A stretch of DNA of 36,282 nucleotides. It comes from Defluviitaleaceae bacterium (GTDB taxonomy: Bacteria; Bacillota; Clostridia; Lachnospirales; WQUN01). The position numbers and the translations under genes were made by a program. The stretch spans positions 1 through 36,282 of the forward strand of contig WRKK01000360.1 of NCBI GenBank assembly GCA_009782245.1. The letters run 5' to 3'. Positions 12,227 to 19,350 of the stretch are shown here, in pieces. The notes beneath the pieces were generated by a model, which was not told the DNA's origin, did no database searches, and was given only the letters and a program-made list of their open reading frames with translations. Position 1 is the stretch's first letter; each line of letters starts with the position of its first letter.

Positions 12227-13996
12227 TTACGCCACTTTTAAGCGGCGGCTAGTATCCGACAGTTTGCGGACGTATTCTTCGGGTTTAATTTGCTCCAGCA
12301 GGTTCAAAACTTTTGTGCTTTCGGAATCTTTTTTCGCAAAATATGCCCTAAAATCAACCACTTCGGCAATGACAGCACGGATAATTCCAACTCCGTCTTT
12401 CTTTTTTTTGTCAAATTCATAAGCAATCTGTTGGCGGCGAAGTTCAACTGCTTTTTTTCTGGAAAAATGGTGCAAAATTAAGCCAATGCCGCCTGCTATG
12501 CCCAACAAGCCAAGAAACACCCAGCCGCCACCGTTAAGCATTGCCAATAGCCCAATTACAGCAACTCCGATGCCGCCATACATACAATATTGCTCAAAAA
12601 CTGTCATAGTGTTGGCGGCGTTGGCAACGCTTATTTCCCCTGCGACCATTTTCTCAAATTTGGCGACAAGTTCCGCCTCGTTTTTCCCGTCTACAGTGTT
12701 ATCGTTAAAATTATCAACATTTATCTCGATATTGTGGGGAATTTCCATGCGATTTTTTGCTACAATATCGTTGTAGGCGTTGGAAATCCAATCACGGGAA
12801 AGGGCTATTGCAAATTTTTGCGTAGAAATACTGGCGTGTGCGGTTTCGGGTTTCATTGCGGCATCGGTAAGCAGTTGGGTAAAATCTTTGTGTGTTTCAA
12901 AGGTTGTTTGCAGCGACTGCATATCTTGTTTTGCACGGTTTTCGTCGCCGTCATATTCAATAACTAGTTCCGTTTGCTTGTATTCCTGGCGTAGCGGGAT
13001 TTCTTCCTCATCAAAATCTGTTACCAAAGAAGATAGTATTTCGTCAAGTTGCTCCCGCAGAGCCATTCCAGAGGATTGCTGTTCAAAAATATTTTCAAAA
13101 TACGCATATATTTCTTCGTGAAGATGTGCGCCTTCCATTATTTTTTGCAGTTTAGACCACGTTTTGCTATATTTTTTGAGATAGGTGTATGAATCTCCGC
13201 TAAACGGCTTTTTTTTGAGATTTATAGCCTCCGACCACTGGCTAGTTTGTTGGTCTACAAAGCCAGCTTTATCCGCCAGACGTGTCAGCCATTCCTCTAG
13301 TTGTCGGGCTACAATTCCCTCGGAATCTGCACCGAGCAAACCCGATGCAAAAGCATCAAGTATGATAACGGTTTTTCTGTCAAGCCTTTCTTCGTCTTGG
13401 TTGGCTAGATAGCGTTGTATCCATTTTAGGCAAGGTGCTTTACGTTCGGCACGGCGGCAAATTAAGCCAAATAGCAGAGAAGTTTTTTCGTCGTCGCGTT
13501 TTATGGCCTCACGGACGGCTCTATCGGCTAATTCTTCGTTATCGTTAATCCATGCGGAAATTGCAACCAAACAAGGTGCCAGCCAATAGCCAGGAGCGGC
13601 TAACATTAGTTCTTCGGTTACGGTTGTAATTGTTTCTTTGCGTACTATTTCCAGATCGTCGGCTTGCAAAATGCCGACCGTGTGTTTTCGCACCGTTTCG
13701 TGATGTCCAAATTGGTCTTTTAGTTTATCTCGCAAGTTGCCAATTTTCGCCTCCGCACGAATTAGTGCTTTTTGTTTTATGTCTGTTTGTACAAACTCGG
13801 CAAAATCTGCTGCAAGTTTTGCTACTTCGCTGTTAATTAGCCTGACGTTGTCGTCAACTGTGATTACATGGTTATCAATAACTCTAAGATTGCTACGTAC
13901 TTCGTTGAAACCATCGTTTAGGTTAGCGTTGATGTTCTCGTTGACTCTACTTAAGTTCTTGTTTATTGCGTTAATGATGTCTACTCCATCAGCCAT
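12227..13996 (-). CDS. Large helical membrane-anchored protein, first gene of the AAA operon (589 aa)
   Basis: ATG 13996 follows AGGAGG by eight bases, about 50 bases downstream of a consensus promoter (14045-14073). Residues 1-110 are coiled-coil like (NINANLNDGFNEVRSNLRVIDN). The middle has GYWLAPCLVAISAWI and REAIKRDDEKTSLLFGLICR, which I recall from an uncharacterised family in Bacillota. Two adjacent membrane spans lie at about residues 470-510 (GGIGVAVIGLLAMLNGGG, WVFLGLLGIAGGIGLIL), followed by a basic, charged C-terminal tail of about 80 residues. No catalytic motif or signal peptide is seen. As operon leader with a membrane anchor it may be the platform on which the zinc-ribbon and ATPase assemble (inference). 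Confidence 0.82.
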   Translation of the reverse strand: MADGVDIINAINKNLSRVNENINANLNDGFNEVRSNLRVIDNHVITVDDNVRLINSEVAKLAADFAEFVQTDIKQKALIRAEAKIGNLRDKLKDQFGHHETVRKHTVGILQADDLEIVRKETITTVTEELMLAAPGYWLAPCLVAISAWINDNEELADRAVREAIKRDDEKTSLLFGLICRRAERKAPCLKWIQRYLANQDEERLDRKTVIILDAFASGLLGADSEGIVARQLEEWLTRLADKAGFVDQQTSQWSEAINLKKKPFSGDSYTYLKKYSKTWSKLQKIMEGAHLHEEIYAYFENIFEQQSSGMALREQLDEILSSLVTDFDEEEIPLRQEYKQTELVIEYDGDENRAKQDMQSLQTTFETHKDFTQLLTDAAMKPETAHASISTQKFAIALSRDWISNAYNDIVAKNRMEIPHNIEINVDNFNDNTVDGKNEAELVAKFEKMVAGEISVANAANTMTVFEQYCMYGGIGVAVIGLLAMLNGGGWVFLGLLGIAGGIGLILHHFSRKKAVELRRQQIAYEFDKKKKDGVGIIRAVIAEVVDFRAYFAKKDSESTKVLNLLEQIKPEEYVRKLSDTSRRLKVA

Positions 13997-14044
13997 TATA
14001 CGTTCCTCCTATGATTCTATATTGAGATTTTATTTCCCGCACAT

Positions 14045-14073
14045 AGTATACAGGTTGGCAAGCTGTTTGTCAA
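14045..14073 (-). promoter_or_regulatory. Sigma-A promoter of the five-gene AAA operon
   Basis: On the minus strand TTGACA (14073-14068), 17-base spacer, TATACT (14050-14045). The first start codon lies about 50 bases downstream at 13996. No other promoter of similar quality was seen inside the operon. Confidence 0.85.
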
Positions 14074-14173
14074 TAGGTAAAATAAGTTTTGCTAGAAAAA
14101 TTTTTTGGTGGATTTTGCATATTTATGCAGAATGTGAAGATTGCACAGTTGGATAATTGGAAAAATTATCAAC

Positions 14174-14749
14174 CTAAATTTCCAGATAGTTAAATCGGCT
14201 TGTCATAAAGTTGGATATTTTGTTTTGGCGGTCGGTTTCTAGCCAATGTTTGCCGTTTGGGGTTAATTCGAAGTTGTAGATTGCGTTGTTGATGTCTGGG
14301 TTGTAGTTGGTTTTTAGGTATTTTAGGACGTTTTCGCCAACGATAAATTTTAATTTAGGAGAATCCATTAACCTAACTGTGATTTTTTCAAGGCGTATCG
14401 GCTGCGACGATAACGAACGCACACCGAGAGTCAAATAATCCAAACAAACCTCATAAGCCCTAATCTTGGTATTATCGCCTAATATGGTGGCTTTTTCCAT
14501 CATTGGCAATGTTTCAAATGTAAAATCGGCTGGAGATTTTAAGCCCAAAAGTTTCATAAGTGGCGGATTTTCTTCGAAAAGTAGCTCATCTAATCCCATA
14601 GTTTTCCACAAAGGATAGGTCATATGGCAAACCGTAGCACCTGTGTCGAAAAGTGAAATCCATTCGCCGCTTTTTTCGCCACATTCTAATTTTACGTTGC
14701 CGTATAAAAATTTACCTTTGTTGATGTCAATTCGGCAAATAGAGGTCAT
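14174..14749 (-). CDS. Retropepsin-like aspartic protease (191 aa)
   Basis: I chose ATG 14749 (MTSICRIDINKG); an in-frame ATG at 14764 would add five residues and overlap the previous gene further. The motif WISLFDTGATVCHMTYPLW carries the DTGA active-site triad with D35, preceded by a hydrophobic strand as in retropepsins. A second strand-turn FIVGENVLKYL resembles the (I/V)(L/I)G-x-x-x-L psi-loop near the end. With one DTG per chain it should act as a homodimer. No signal peptide or membrane span is present. The gene overlaps the end of the 86-aa gene by 23 bases, and its neighbours are paralogous small proteins, so they may be substrates or partners (inference). Confidence 0.75.
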   Translation of the reverse strand: MTSICRIDINKGKFLYGNVKLECGEKSGEWISLFDTGATVCHMTYPLWKTMGLDELLFEENPPLMKLLGLKSPADFTFETLPMMEKATILGDNTKIRAYEVCLDYLTLGVRSLSSQPIRLEKITVRLMDSPKLKFIVGENVLKYLKTNYNPDINNAIYNFELTPNGKHWLETDRQNKISNFMTSRFNYLEI

Positions 14750-14987
14750 AAACACCCAACCCATCTATTAACGAAAGCCCCTCGCCAACGCTGTATTTTT
14801 GCGGAATTGGTCTAGGTAAATCGTAGTATTCTTGCGGCGTAAGTATTGCCACAATATCGCCCTTTATTCGGGAGTTTTCCGAATGACCATTGATTATTAT
14901 TAAATATTTATCGTGATATTCCTGCATCATGTCGTCAATTATTACGTCATGTTCCAAAATTTCGTGTTCGCTGTCAAAATTAAACAT
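14727..14987 (-). CDS. Small conserved protein, paralogue of the upstream gene (86 aa)
   Basis: The ATG at 14987 is 4 bases after the previous stop, with AGGGG in front, so it is translationally coupled. It starts MFNFDSEHEILEHDVIIDDM, has SRIKGDIVAILTPQEY and ends in YSVGEGLSLIDGLGVYDLYL. It shares most of these blocks with the 107-aa neighbour (MFSFDGEHEILEHDVIIEDM, SRIHGDVLAILTPAEY), so the two arose by tandem duplication. The family is unknown to me. No membrane span. It is shorter at the C-terminus than its paralogue. Confidence 0.75.
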   Translation of the reverse strand: MFNFDSEHEILEHDVIIDDMMQEYHDKYLIIINGHSENSRIKGDIVAILTPQEYYDLPRPIPQKYSVGEGLSLIDGLGVYDLYLPN

Positions 14988-14991
14988 AATT

Positions 14992-15315
14992 TTACCCCTT
15001 TTCTAGTTTTTGTTGGTGTTTTTGATACATTTCATCGGCTAACGCCCATTTGTATAATAAGAAGTCCGTGTTGTGGGTATCGTCCATTTGCAATGAAATT
15101 CCCACCCAAACGCTGTAACCTCGCGGCATTGGTTTAGGAAATTTTATTTTGCTGTACTCCGCAGGAGTTAATATTGCCAAAACATCGCCGTGAATCCGAC
15201 TATCTGTGGACGGCCTGCTGACCGCTATCATAAATTTATCGGGATATTTGTCTTCCATATCCTCGATTATCACGTCATGTTCCAAAATTTCGTGTTCTCC
15301 GTCAAAACTGAACAT
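14992..15315 (-). CDS. Small conserved protein, first gene of the protease operon (107 aa)
   Basis: I chose ATG 15315 because AAAGGGA lies seven bases upstream and the paralogue starts at the same place; an earlier in-frame ATG at 15357 lies next to the -10 box, where an untranslated leader is expected. The protein begins MFSFDGEHEILEHDVIIEDM and ends with a charged helix (ALADEMYQKHQQKLEKG) not found in the paralogue. It is driven by the promoter at 15348-15376. No known domain recognised. Confidence 0.75.
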   Translation of the reverse strand: MFSFDGEHEILEHDVIIEDMEDKYPDKFMIAVSRPSTDSRIHGDVLAILTPAEYSKIKFPKPMPRGYSVWVGISLQMDDTHNTDFLLYKWALADEMYQKHQQKLEKG

Positions 15316-15347
15316 AAAATCGTCCCTTTCTGCTAACCGTTTTTTCC

Positions 15348-15376
15348 AGTATAACACAAAATTTGCTGATTATCAA
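15348..15376 (-). promoter_or_regulatory. Sigma-A promoter of the paralogue-protease operon
   Basis: On the minus strand TTGATA (15376-15371), 17-base spacer, TATACT (15353-15348), 33 bases upstream of the ATG at 15315. It diverges from the rightward promoter at 15431-15459. Confidence 0.8.
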
Positions 15377-15385
15377 CCTAGCAAA

Positions 15386-15397
15386 ATTTGCCAAAAT
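15386..15397. promoter_or_regulatory. TTTGCCAAAATT box between divergent promoters
   Basis: This 12-base element matches the left arm of the palindrome at 1242-1266 and the sequences just upstream of the promoters at 23661 and 24818. It may be a shared regulator site, but AT-rich background makes chance matches possible. Confidence 0.3.
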
Positions 15398-15430
15398 TAC
15401 GAAAAAAAGTGCGTTCTCCGCCGAAAACTT

Positions 15431-15459
15431 TTGACAAGGCAGTTTTCATTTGGTATAAT
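15431..15459 (+). promoter_or_regulatory. Sigma-A promoter of the coiled-coil protein gene
   Basis: TTGACA (15431-15436), 17-base spacer, TATAAT (15454-15459): full consensus. The start codon is 36 bases downstream at 15495. Confidence 0.9.
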
Positions 15460-15494
15460 TTCAGCATAACAACCCACGAAACGGAGTGATTACA

Positions 15495-15899
15495 ATGAAA
15501 TACACAAGAGCAGACGAAAACGCCATTAGTTTTCGCCAATACATAGAAAATTTGGAACAGCGGTATCAAGAGGATAGGCGTGAATCCGAGCGACGCTATC
15601 AAGAACACATAGCCGCAGTTGAACGCCGCCGCCTAATCGATTACAAGCAACTGGAACGCCGCCGCATAAAAGCCGAAGAGCAAGCCGAAAAACGTTACAA
15701 CGAAGCAGAAGAGCGCCGTCAAAAAGCAGAAGAACAAGCCGAAAAACGTTACCTTGAATCCGAAAAACGCTACACAGCCGCCGAGCAAGCCCGCATAAAA
15801 GAATACAAAAGCATGAAATGGTTTATCATGGGTAGCGTATTTTTACCTTTTTTGATTGCCTTGATGGTCGCACTATTTCCGACAATACAGCAAAATTAG
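15495..15899 (+). CDS. Coiled-coil protein with a C-terminal membrane anchor (134 aa)
   Basis: I chose ATG 15495, nine bases after GGAG; an in-frame GTG at 15486 sits on that ribosome site. Residues 20-110 are a continuous charged helix with repeated ERRYQE, RRIKAEEQAEKRY and RRQKAEEQAEKRY blocks, hence a coiled coil. A single span near the end (WFIMGSVFLPFLIALMVALF) is followed by only a few residues, as in tail-anchored proteins. The near-identical EEQAEKRY blocks reflect internal DNA duplication. No enzyme motif. It is a single-gene unit between its own promoter and the terminator at 15997-16023. Confidence 0.75.
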   Translation: MKYTRADENAISFRQYIENLEQRYQEDRRESERRYQEHIAAVERRRLIDYKQLERRRIKAEEQAEKRYNEAEERRQKAEEQAEKRYLESEKRYTAAEQARIKEYKSMKWFIMGSVFLPFLIALMVALFPTIQQN

Positions 15900-15996
15900 C
15901 AAAATATAAATGCACAGCAACCGCAACCACAACAGCCCACAATCGCAGAAACCGCCACAACAGAATAACCAAATCCCCAAAAACCCCCACCAACAA

Positions 15997-16023
15997 AAAA
16001 ACGAGTTTTTCAAAACTCGTTTT
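15997..16023. terminator. Bidirectional intrinsic terminator between convergent genes
   Basis: AAAACGAGTTTT pairs with AAAACTCGTTTT (12-bp stem, very small loop), flanked by A-runs on one side and T-runs on the other. It separates the coiled-coil gene (plus) from the sulfatase gene (minus) and can serve both. Confidence 0.8.
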
Positions 16024-16042
16024 AGATACACATTTTGCAAAT

Positions 16043-17500
16043 TTACTTCTTATAACGTTTTCTCAATAAATCCGCCATATCTGCACGTTCGGATTTCTCT
16101 AACCGTTGAATATACCCCGCTAAATGGGCATCGTGGGCATGGTGCGGGCCGCCCTCTCGATACACCGTCCACATGGGGTCTACGTCTCTGGCAGATTTTT
16201 TCAGCATTTCCTCTTGCCAATCTAAAATAATTTTTGCACCTTTTGCACAAATCTCTGGGTGCTGTGCCTTTATGTCAAATTGCTGGTGCGGATCGGCTGT
16301 TATGTTGAACAGCATTTCGTCGTCAAATAGCTGAAAGCCGTCCCGTATGGTGCGAATGTACAGCCAATCGCCAAAACGGGTGCTACGCTGGCATACGTGC
16401 GCCTGCTGCGATAATACTAGGCTTTCTCTGGTGGATATATTTTTTCCGTCAATAATCAAGCCAGCGTAACTTTCGCCGTCCCAATCTGGGTTGACGGGAA
16501 AATTCAGCAACTCGGCTATTGTGGGCAATAAATCAATGTTGCACCGCAAGCCGCTATCTTTGCCAGTTTTGCCGTTTGGCCATTTTATTATCATCGGAAT
16601 GTTGCAAGTGCTGTGGTCGGCGGTGGCGTGTTCGGCGTATAGCCCCAACTCGCCCATGTTTTCGCCATGGTCGGACGATATTATTATTGCCGTATCTTCG
16701 TAAATGCCCTGTTTTTTAAGCAAATCTAGCACTTTTCCCAATAAATAATCGGCGTATTTTATGCCGCAATCGTATTGATCAATAAAATTTTTAACCTCTG
16801 CCAAATTTTTTACCGAGCCAGGGTGCCGCGGATATTGCGGGTTTGACCAATCTCCGTGGCCGCCAATATCTCTGGCACTGTGCGGCCCCGCTTTTTTTAG
16901 ATGTTCCGCAAAAATTTCCTCCGTAATCCAATCGTCCGCTAATGGGATATTTTCAAACGGATTGCCAAATTCGGCGGGTGCACGATACGGCGTGTGCGGA
17001 TCCCATAAATGCAGGTGCAAAAACCAATCCTTTTTGTCGCTGTTCCTGTTAAGCCAATCTAAAGCGGTGGGCAGTATAACTTCGCCCGATTCCATGCCGC
17101 CGCTACCCTCGTTGTAGGTTTCGTTAAAGCCAGCGTTAAACCACCAAGCAGAGTGCCGCTCTGCAAAAGTGCTGATAGATGCCGTATACAAGCCCGCTTT
17201 GCGAAATTGGTAAAACAAATTGTTCCGCTCGTCTAAATCTTGAAAATCCCGTTTTGCACCCGTTAGCGGACGATCGGCTGCCGTGCCGCCGTGTCCCACA
17301 ACGCCGTTGCGTATGCCAAACTTTCCCGAAACCAACGCCGAACGAGACGGCAAACACGGCGCATCGGAACAATAATAATTTTCAAAAATTACACCCTCTT
17401 TTGCCACTTTGTCCAAATTGGGCGTTGTGTCCCGTGCGTAGCCGTAACAACCCATGTGATCTGGGCGCAATGTGTCAATGTCTATATACAAAATTCTCAT
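16043..17500 (-). CDS. Sulfatase (485 aa)
   Basis: ATG 17500-17498 follows AAAAGGAGG; a longer frame exists upstream but lacks a ribosome site. The N-terminus MRILYIDIDTLRPDHMGCYG gives the first metal ligands (D7, D9). The signature CLPSRSALVSG contains the CxPSR motif with C49 as the formylglycine precursor. D277 and H278 in SSDHGENMG supply further metal contacts. Cysteine-type sulfatases are activated by an FGE or a radical-SAM anSME enzyme; none is encoded here, so the maturase must be elsewhere. No signal peptide is seen, so a cytoplasmic role on imported sulfated sugars is likely. The terminator lies just beyond its stop. Confidence 0.9.
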   Translation of the reverse strand: MRILYIDIDTLRPDHMGCYGYARDTTPNLDKVAKEGVIFENYYCSDAPCLPSRSALVSGKFGIRNGVVGHGGTAADRPLTGAKRDFQDLDERNNLFYQFRKAGLYTASISTFAERHSAWWFNAGFNETYNEGSGGMESGEVILPTALDWLNRNSDKKDWFLHLHLWDPHTPYRAPAEFGNPFENIPLADDWITEEIFAEHLKKAGPHSARDIGGHGDWSNPQYPRHPGSVKNLAEVKNFIDQYDCGIKYADYLLGKVLDLLKKQGIYEDTAIIISSDHGENMGELGLYAEHATADHSTCNIPMIIKWPNGKTGKDSGLRCNIDLLPTIAELLNFPVNPDWDGESYAGLIIDGKNISTRESLVLSQQAHVCQRSTRFGDWLYIRTIRDGFQLFDDEMLFNITADPHQQFDIKAQHPEICAKGAKIILDWQEEMLKKSARDVDPMWTVYREGGPHHAHDAHLAGYIQRLEKSERADMADLLRKRYKK

Positions 17501-17566
17501 AAAAAAACCTCCTTTTGAGATTGTGAAACATACCCTATTATATTTTGCCGCTTGCAAATAGTCAAG

Positions 17567-17594
17567 TAAAATTTCCTAGCTAAAAAGCCGATTT
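17567..17594 (+). promoter_or_regulatory. Possible sigma-D (FliA) promoter for flagellin
   Basis: TAAA (17567-17570), 16-base gap, GCCGATTT (17587-17594). The consensus for flagellar sigma factors is TAAA-N14..16-GCCGATAT, so this is close. It lies 90 bases upstream of the flagellin start. Confidence 0.45.
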
Positions 17595-17634
17595 TTGGGA
17601 TTAGTTGAAAATTCAAAAAAATTTCAAAAAAATT

Positions 17635-17663
17635 TTGACAATCCTAAAAGACTATTGTAGAAT
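17635..17663 (+). promoter_or_regulatory. Sigma-A-like promoter for flagellin
   Basis: TTGACA (17635-17640), 17-base spacer, TAGAAT (17658-17663), about 20 bases before the start codon at 17684. It may work alongside the possible sigma-D site upstream. Confidence 0.6.
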
Positions 17664-17683
17664 GTAATTAGGGAGTGATAAGA

Positions 17684-18628
17684 ATGATTGTCAACGTAAG
17701 AACAAACATGATGTCGCTAAATTCTTATAGAAATTTGCGGTTGGTTGCAACAAGGCAAAACAGGGCTTCGCAGCGGCTTTCTTCGGGTTTTAGAATTAAC
17801 ACAGCCGCCGATGATGCCGCAGGTTTGTCTATATCCGAAAAAATGCGAGCCCAAATCAAGGGCTTGGATCAAGCGGCACAAAACGCACAAGATGCAAACA
17901 GTCTTATTCAGACGGCAGAGGGGGCAATGTCAACCATTAACGAGATGGTTGTGCGTATTCGGGAATTAGTGGTGCAGGCGGCAAACGACACCAATGCACA
18001 CGATGCCACCGATGCCGCCGCATGGTCGCAATCAGACCGCACACGCATACAAGCCGAAATCAACCAACTTTTAGCCGAAATTGACGCAACCACAGACCGC
18101 ACACAGTTTAACACTCGCAACTTAATAGACGGCACTTTAAGCGCCGACCGTGCAATCGGCAGAGAGTTGTGGTTTCAGGTGGGTGCTAACGTGGGGCAGG
18201 GTATGCGGCTTAGCATAGAGGCGATAAACGTTGAGGCACTTAGTCAAGTCGGGCTTTCTTTTGCTAGTGCTGTGCCAGCGGGCTTTAGCTTTGCAGAGTT
18301 GCGCACCGTGGACACCAGCATTGCGGCGGCTGGGCAAGGAATACTACGTGAAAACGGCGAAGAAATAAGCAAGTTTATCACCGCCATAGATTTTGCACTA
18401 TCTTTTGTAACCGAACAACGGGCTAAATTAGAGGATTTGGAAGACATAATAGAAAACCTTAACATAGCCGCCGAAAACCTAACAGCCGCAAAATCACGCA
18501 TACAAGATGCCGACATGGCAAAAGAAATGATGCAGCTAACGCAAGCCAATGTACTGCAACAAGCGGCGTTATTTATGCTCGCCCAAGCAAATCAAGCACC
18601 GCAAACGGTGTTGCAGTTGCTGAATTAG
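17684..18628 (+). CDS. Flagellin (314 aa)
   Basis: ATG 17684 is 8 bases after GGGAG; the in-frame GTG at 17675 overlaps that site and is less likely. The N-terminal D0/D1 helix is intact (TNMMSLNSYRNLRLVATRQN, then ASQRLSSGFRINTAADDAAG and SEKMRAQIKGLDQAAQNAQD). The C-terminal D1/D0 is also intact (AAKSRIQDADMAKEMMQLTQ, QANQAPQTVLQLLN). The central region is short, so the filament surface domain is minimal. Flagellins are secreted by the flagellar export apparatus without a signal peptide, as here. No other flagellar gene is near. Confidence 0.95.
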   Translation: MIVNVRTNMMSLNSYRNLRLVATRQNRASQRLSSGFRINTAADDAAGLSISEKMRAQIKGLDQAAQNAQDANSLIQTAEGAMSTINEMVVRIRELVVQAANDTNAHDATDAAAWSQSDRTRIQAEINQLLAEIDATTDRTQFNTRNLIDGTLSADRAIGRELWFQVGANVGQGMRLSIEAINVEALSQVGLSFASAVPAGFSFAELRTVDTSIAAAGQGILRENGEEISKFITAIDFALSFVTEQRAKLEDLEDIIENLNIAAENLTAAKSRIQDADMAKEMMQLTQANVLQQAALFMLAQANQAPQTVLQLLN

Positions 18629-18661
18629 GTAAAATCAAGCCACATAAAAATTATGCACAAA

Positions 18662-19204
18662 CTACAAAGACATATGCCGTAAATCCAATGCCAAACCGCT
18701 GTGCGTAACCAAAATTTCTTTTAATGTTTGCGATTTTAGCTTTGCCGTTCCCAGATATTTGGCGACGGTATTTTTGTGCTGAAAAATATACCAATGCTCC
18801 GTTATGGGGGAAGTTTCGTATAACGCTTGCTTTAGTTTCCTTTCGGGGGGCTTGTTGGAATTTGACCAGACTTCTATAATTAAATCTGGATACCCCGCTA
18901 CTTTAGTTTCGTCTCGGCTAAGGATATATTTGTGCTTGTCAAACAGCATAATATCGGGGATATAGCTGGGAAGAGAATCCAAATAATCCCTGTCTTTGGC
19001 ATCGCTTAATTTGATGTTTAGCAGCTCCGCTTTGTGGTTGTCTTCCAAAGAACGCCTGTATATCAAGCCCATGTTTTCCTGTTTTATGAACGGCTTGATT
19101 TCAAAATTATTTCCAAAATTATTTCTAAGATAATAAAACAATTCGCCCGTCAAATCGGAATGACGGTTTTGTGGAGAAGACATTTCTGCAAAATATACAC
19201 CCAT
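18662..19204 (-). CDS. Uma2 family putative endonuclease (180 aa)
   Basis: ATG 19204 follows GGGGGAAAAATT. The order SYIPDIMLFD, then AGYPDLIIEVWSNSN with PD followed by xxxE, and a later K-rich helix (PERKLKQALYE) and HWYIF matches the Uma2/DUF820 branch of the PD-(D/E)XK nucleases. The N-terminal NRHSDLTGELFYYLRNNFG is also typical of Uma2. These proteins are common in cyanobacteria and some Bacillota and their function is unclear. The gene is convergent with the flagellin gene, 33 bases apart, with no terminator seen between them. A TATAAT near 19263 could drive it. Confidence 0.85.
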   Translation of the reverse strand: MGVYFAEMSSPQNRHSDLTGELFYYLRNNFGNNFEIKPFIKQENMGLIYRRSLEDNHKAELLNIKLSDAKDRDYLDSLPSYIPDIMLFDKHKYILSRDETKVAGYPDLIIEVWSNSNKPPERKLKQALYETSPITEHWYIFQHKNTVAKYLGTAKLKSQTLKEILVTHSGLALDLRHMSL

Positions 19205-19245
19205 AATTTTTCCCCCTTGTTTAGCAAAATCACGCTAAATTAGCC

Positions 19246-19286
19246 AAAAAAGCCGCTGGCAATTATAGGTTGACAACGGCTTTTTT
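19246..19286. terminator. Possible bidirectional terminator after the GH2 gene
   Basis: AAAAAAGCCG and CGGCTTTTTT form a 10-bp stem with a 21-base loop, ending in a T-run in both directions. It follows the GH2 gene on the minus strand. The long loop makes it less certain. Confidence 0.5.
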
Positions 19287-19290
19287 GATA

Positions 19291-19350
19291 AATTTCAACT
19301 ATTTTCAAGCATTTTCAGCCATTTTTAGCCATTTTCAGCCATTTCAAGCC
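19291..19350. repeat. Six 10-bp tandem units spanning the GH2 stop codon
   Basis: Degenerate units of the type ATTTTCAGCC (AATTTCAACT, ATTTTCAAGC, ATTTTCAGCC, ATTTTTAGCC, ATTTTCAGCC, ATTTCAAGCC) run end to end. The last unit includes the GH2 stop codon (19346-19344 on the minus strand). Confidence 0.9.

Noticed and set aside
8845..13996. Naming the AAA operon as a gas vesicle, ESCRT or tellurite-resistance system
   Set aside because: None of the signature proteins of these systems (GvpA, Snf7-type ESCRT-III, TerD) can be seen; only the general idea of a membrane-linked AAA machine is supported.
15910..16230. Plus-strand 106-codon frame after the coiled-coil gene
   Set aside because: It runs through the bidirectional terminator and antisense to the sulfatase C-terminus, with low-complexity Asn/Gln/Pro content at its start and no ribosome site.
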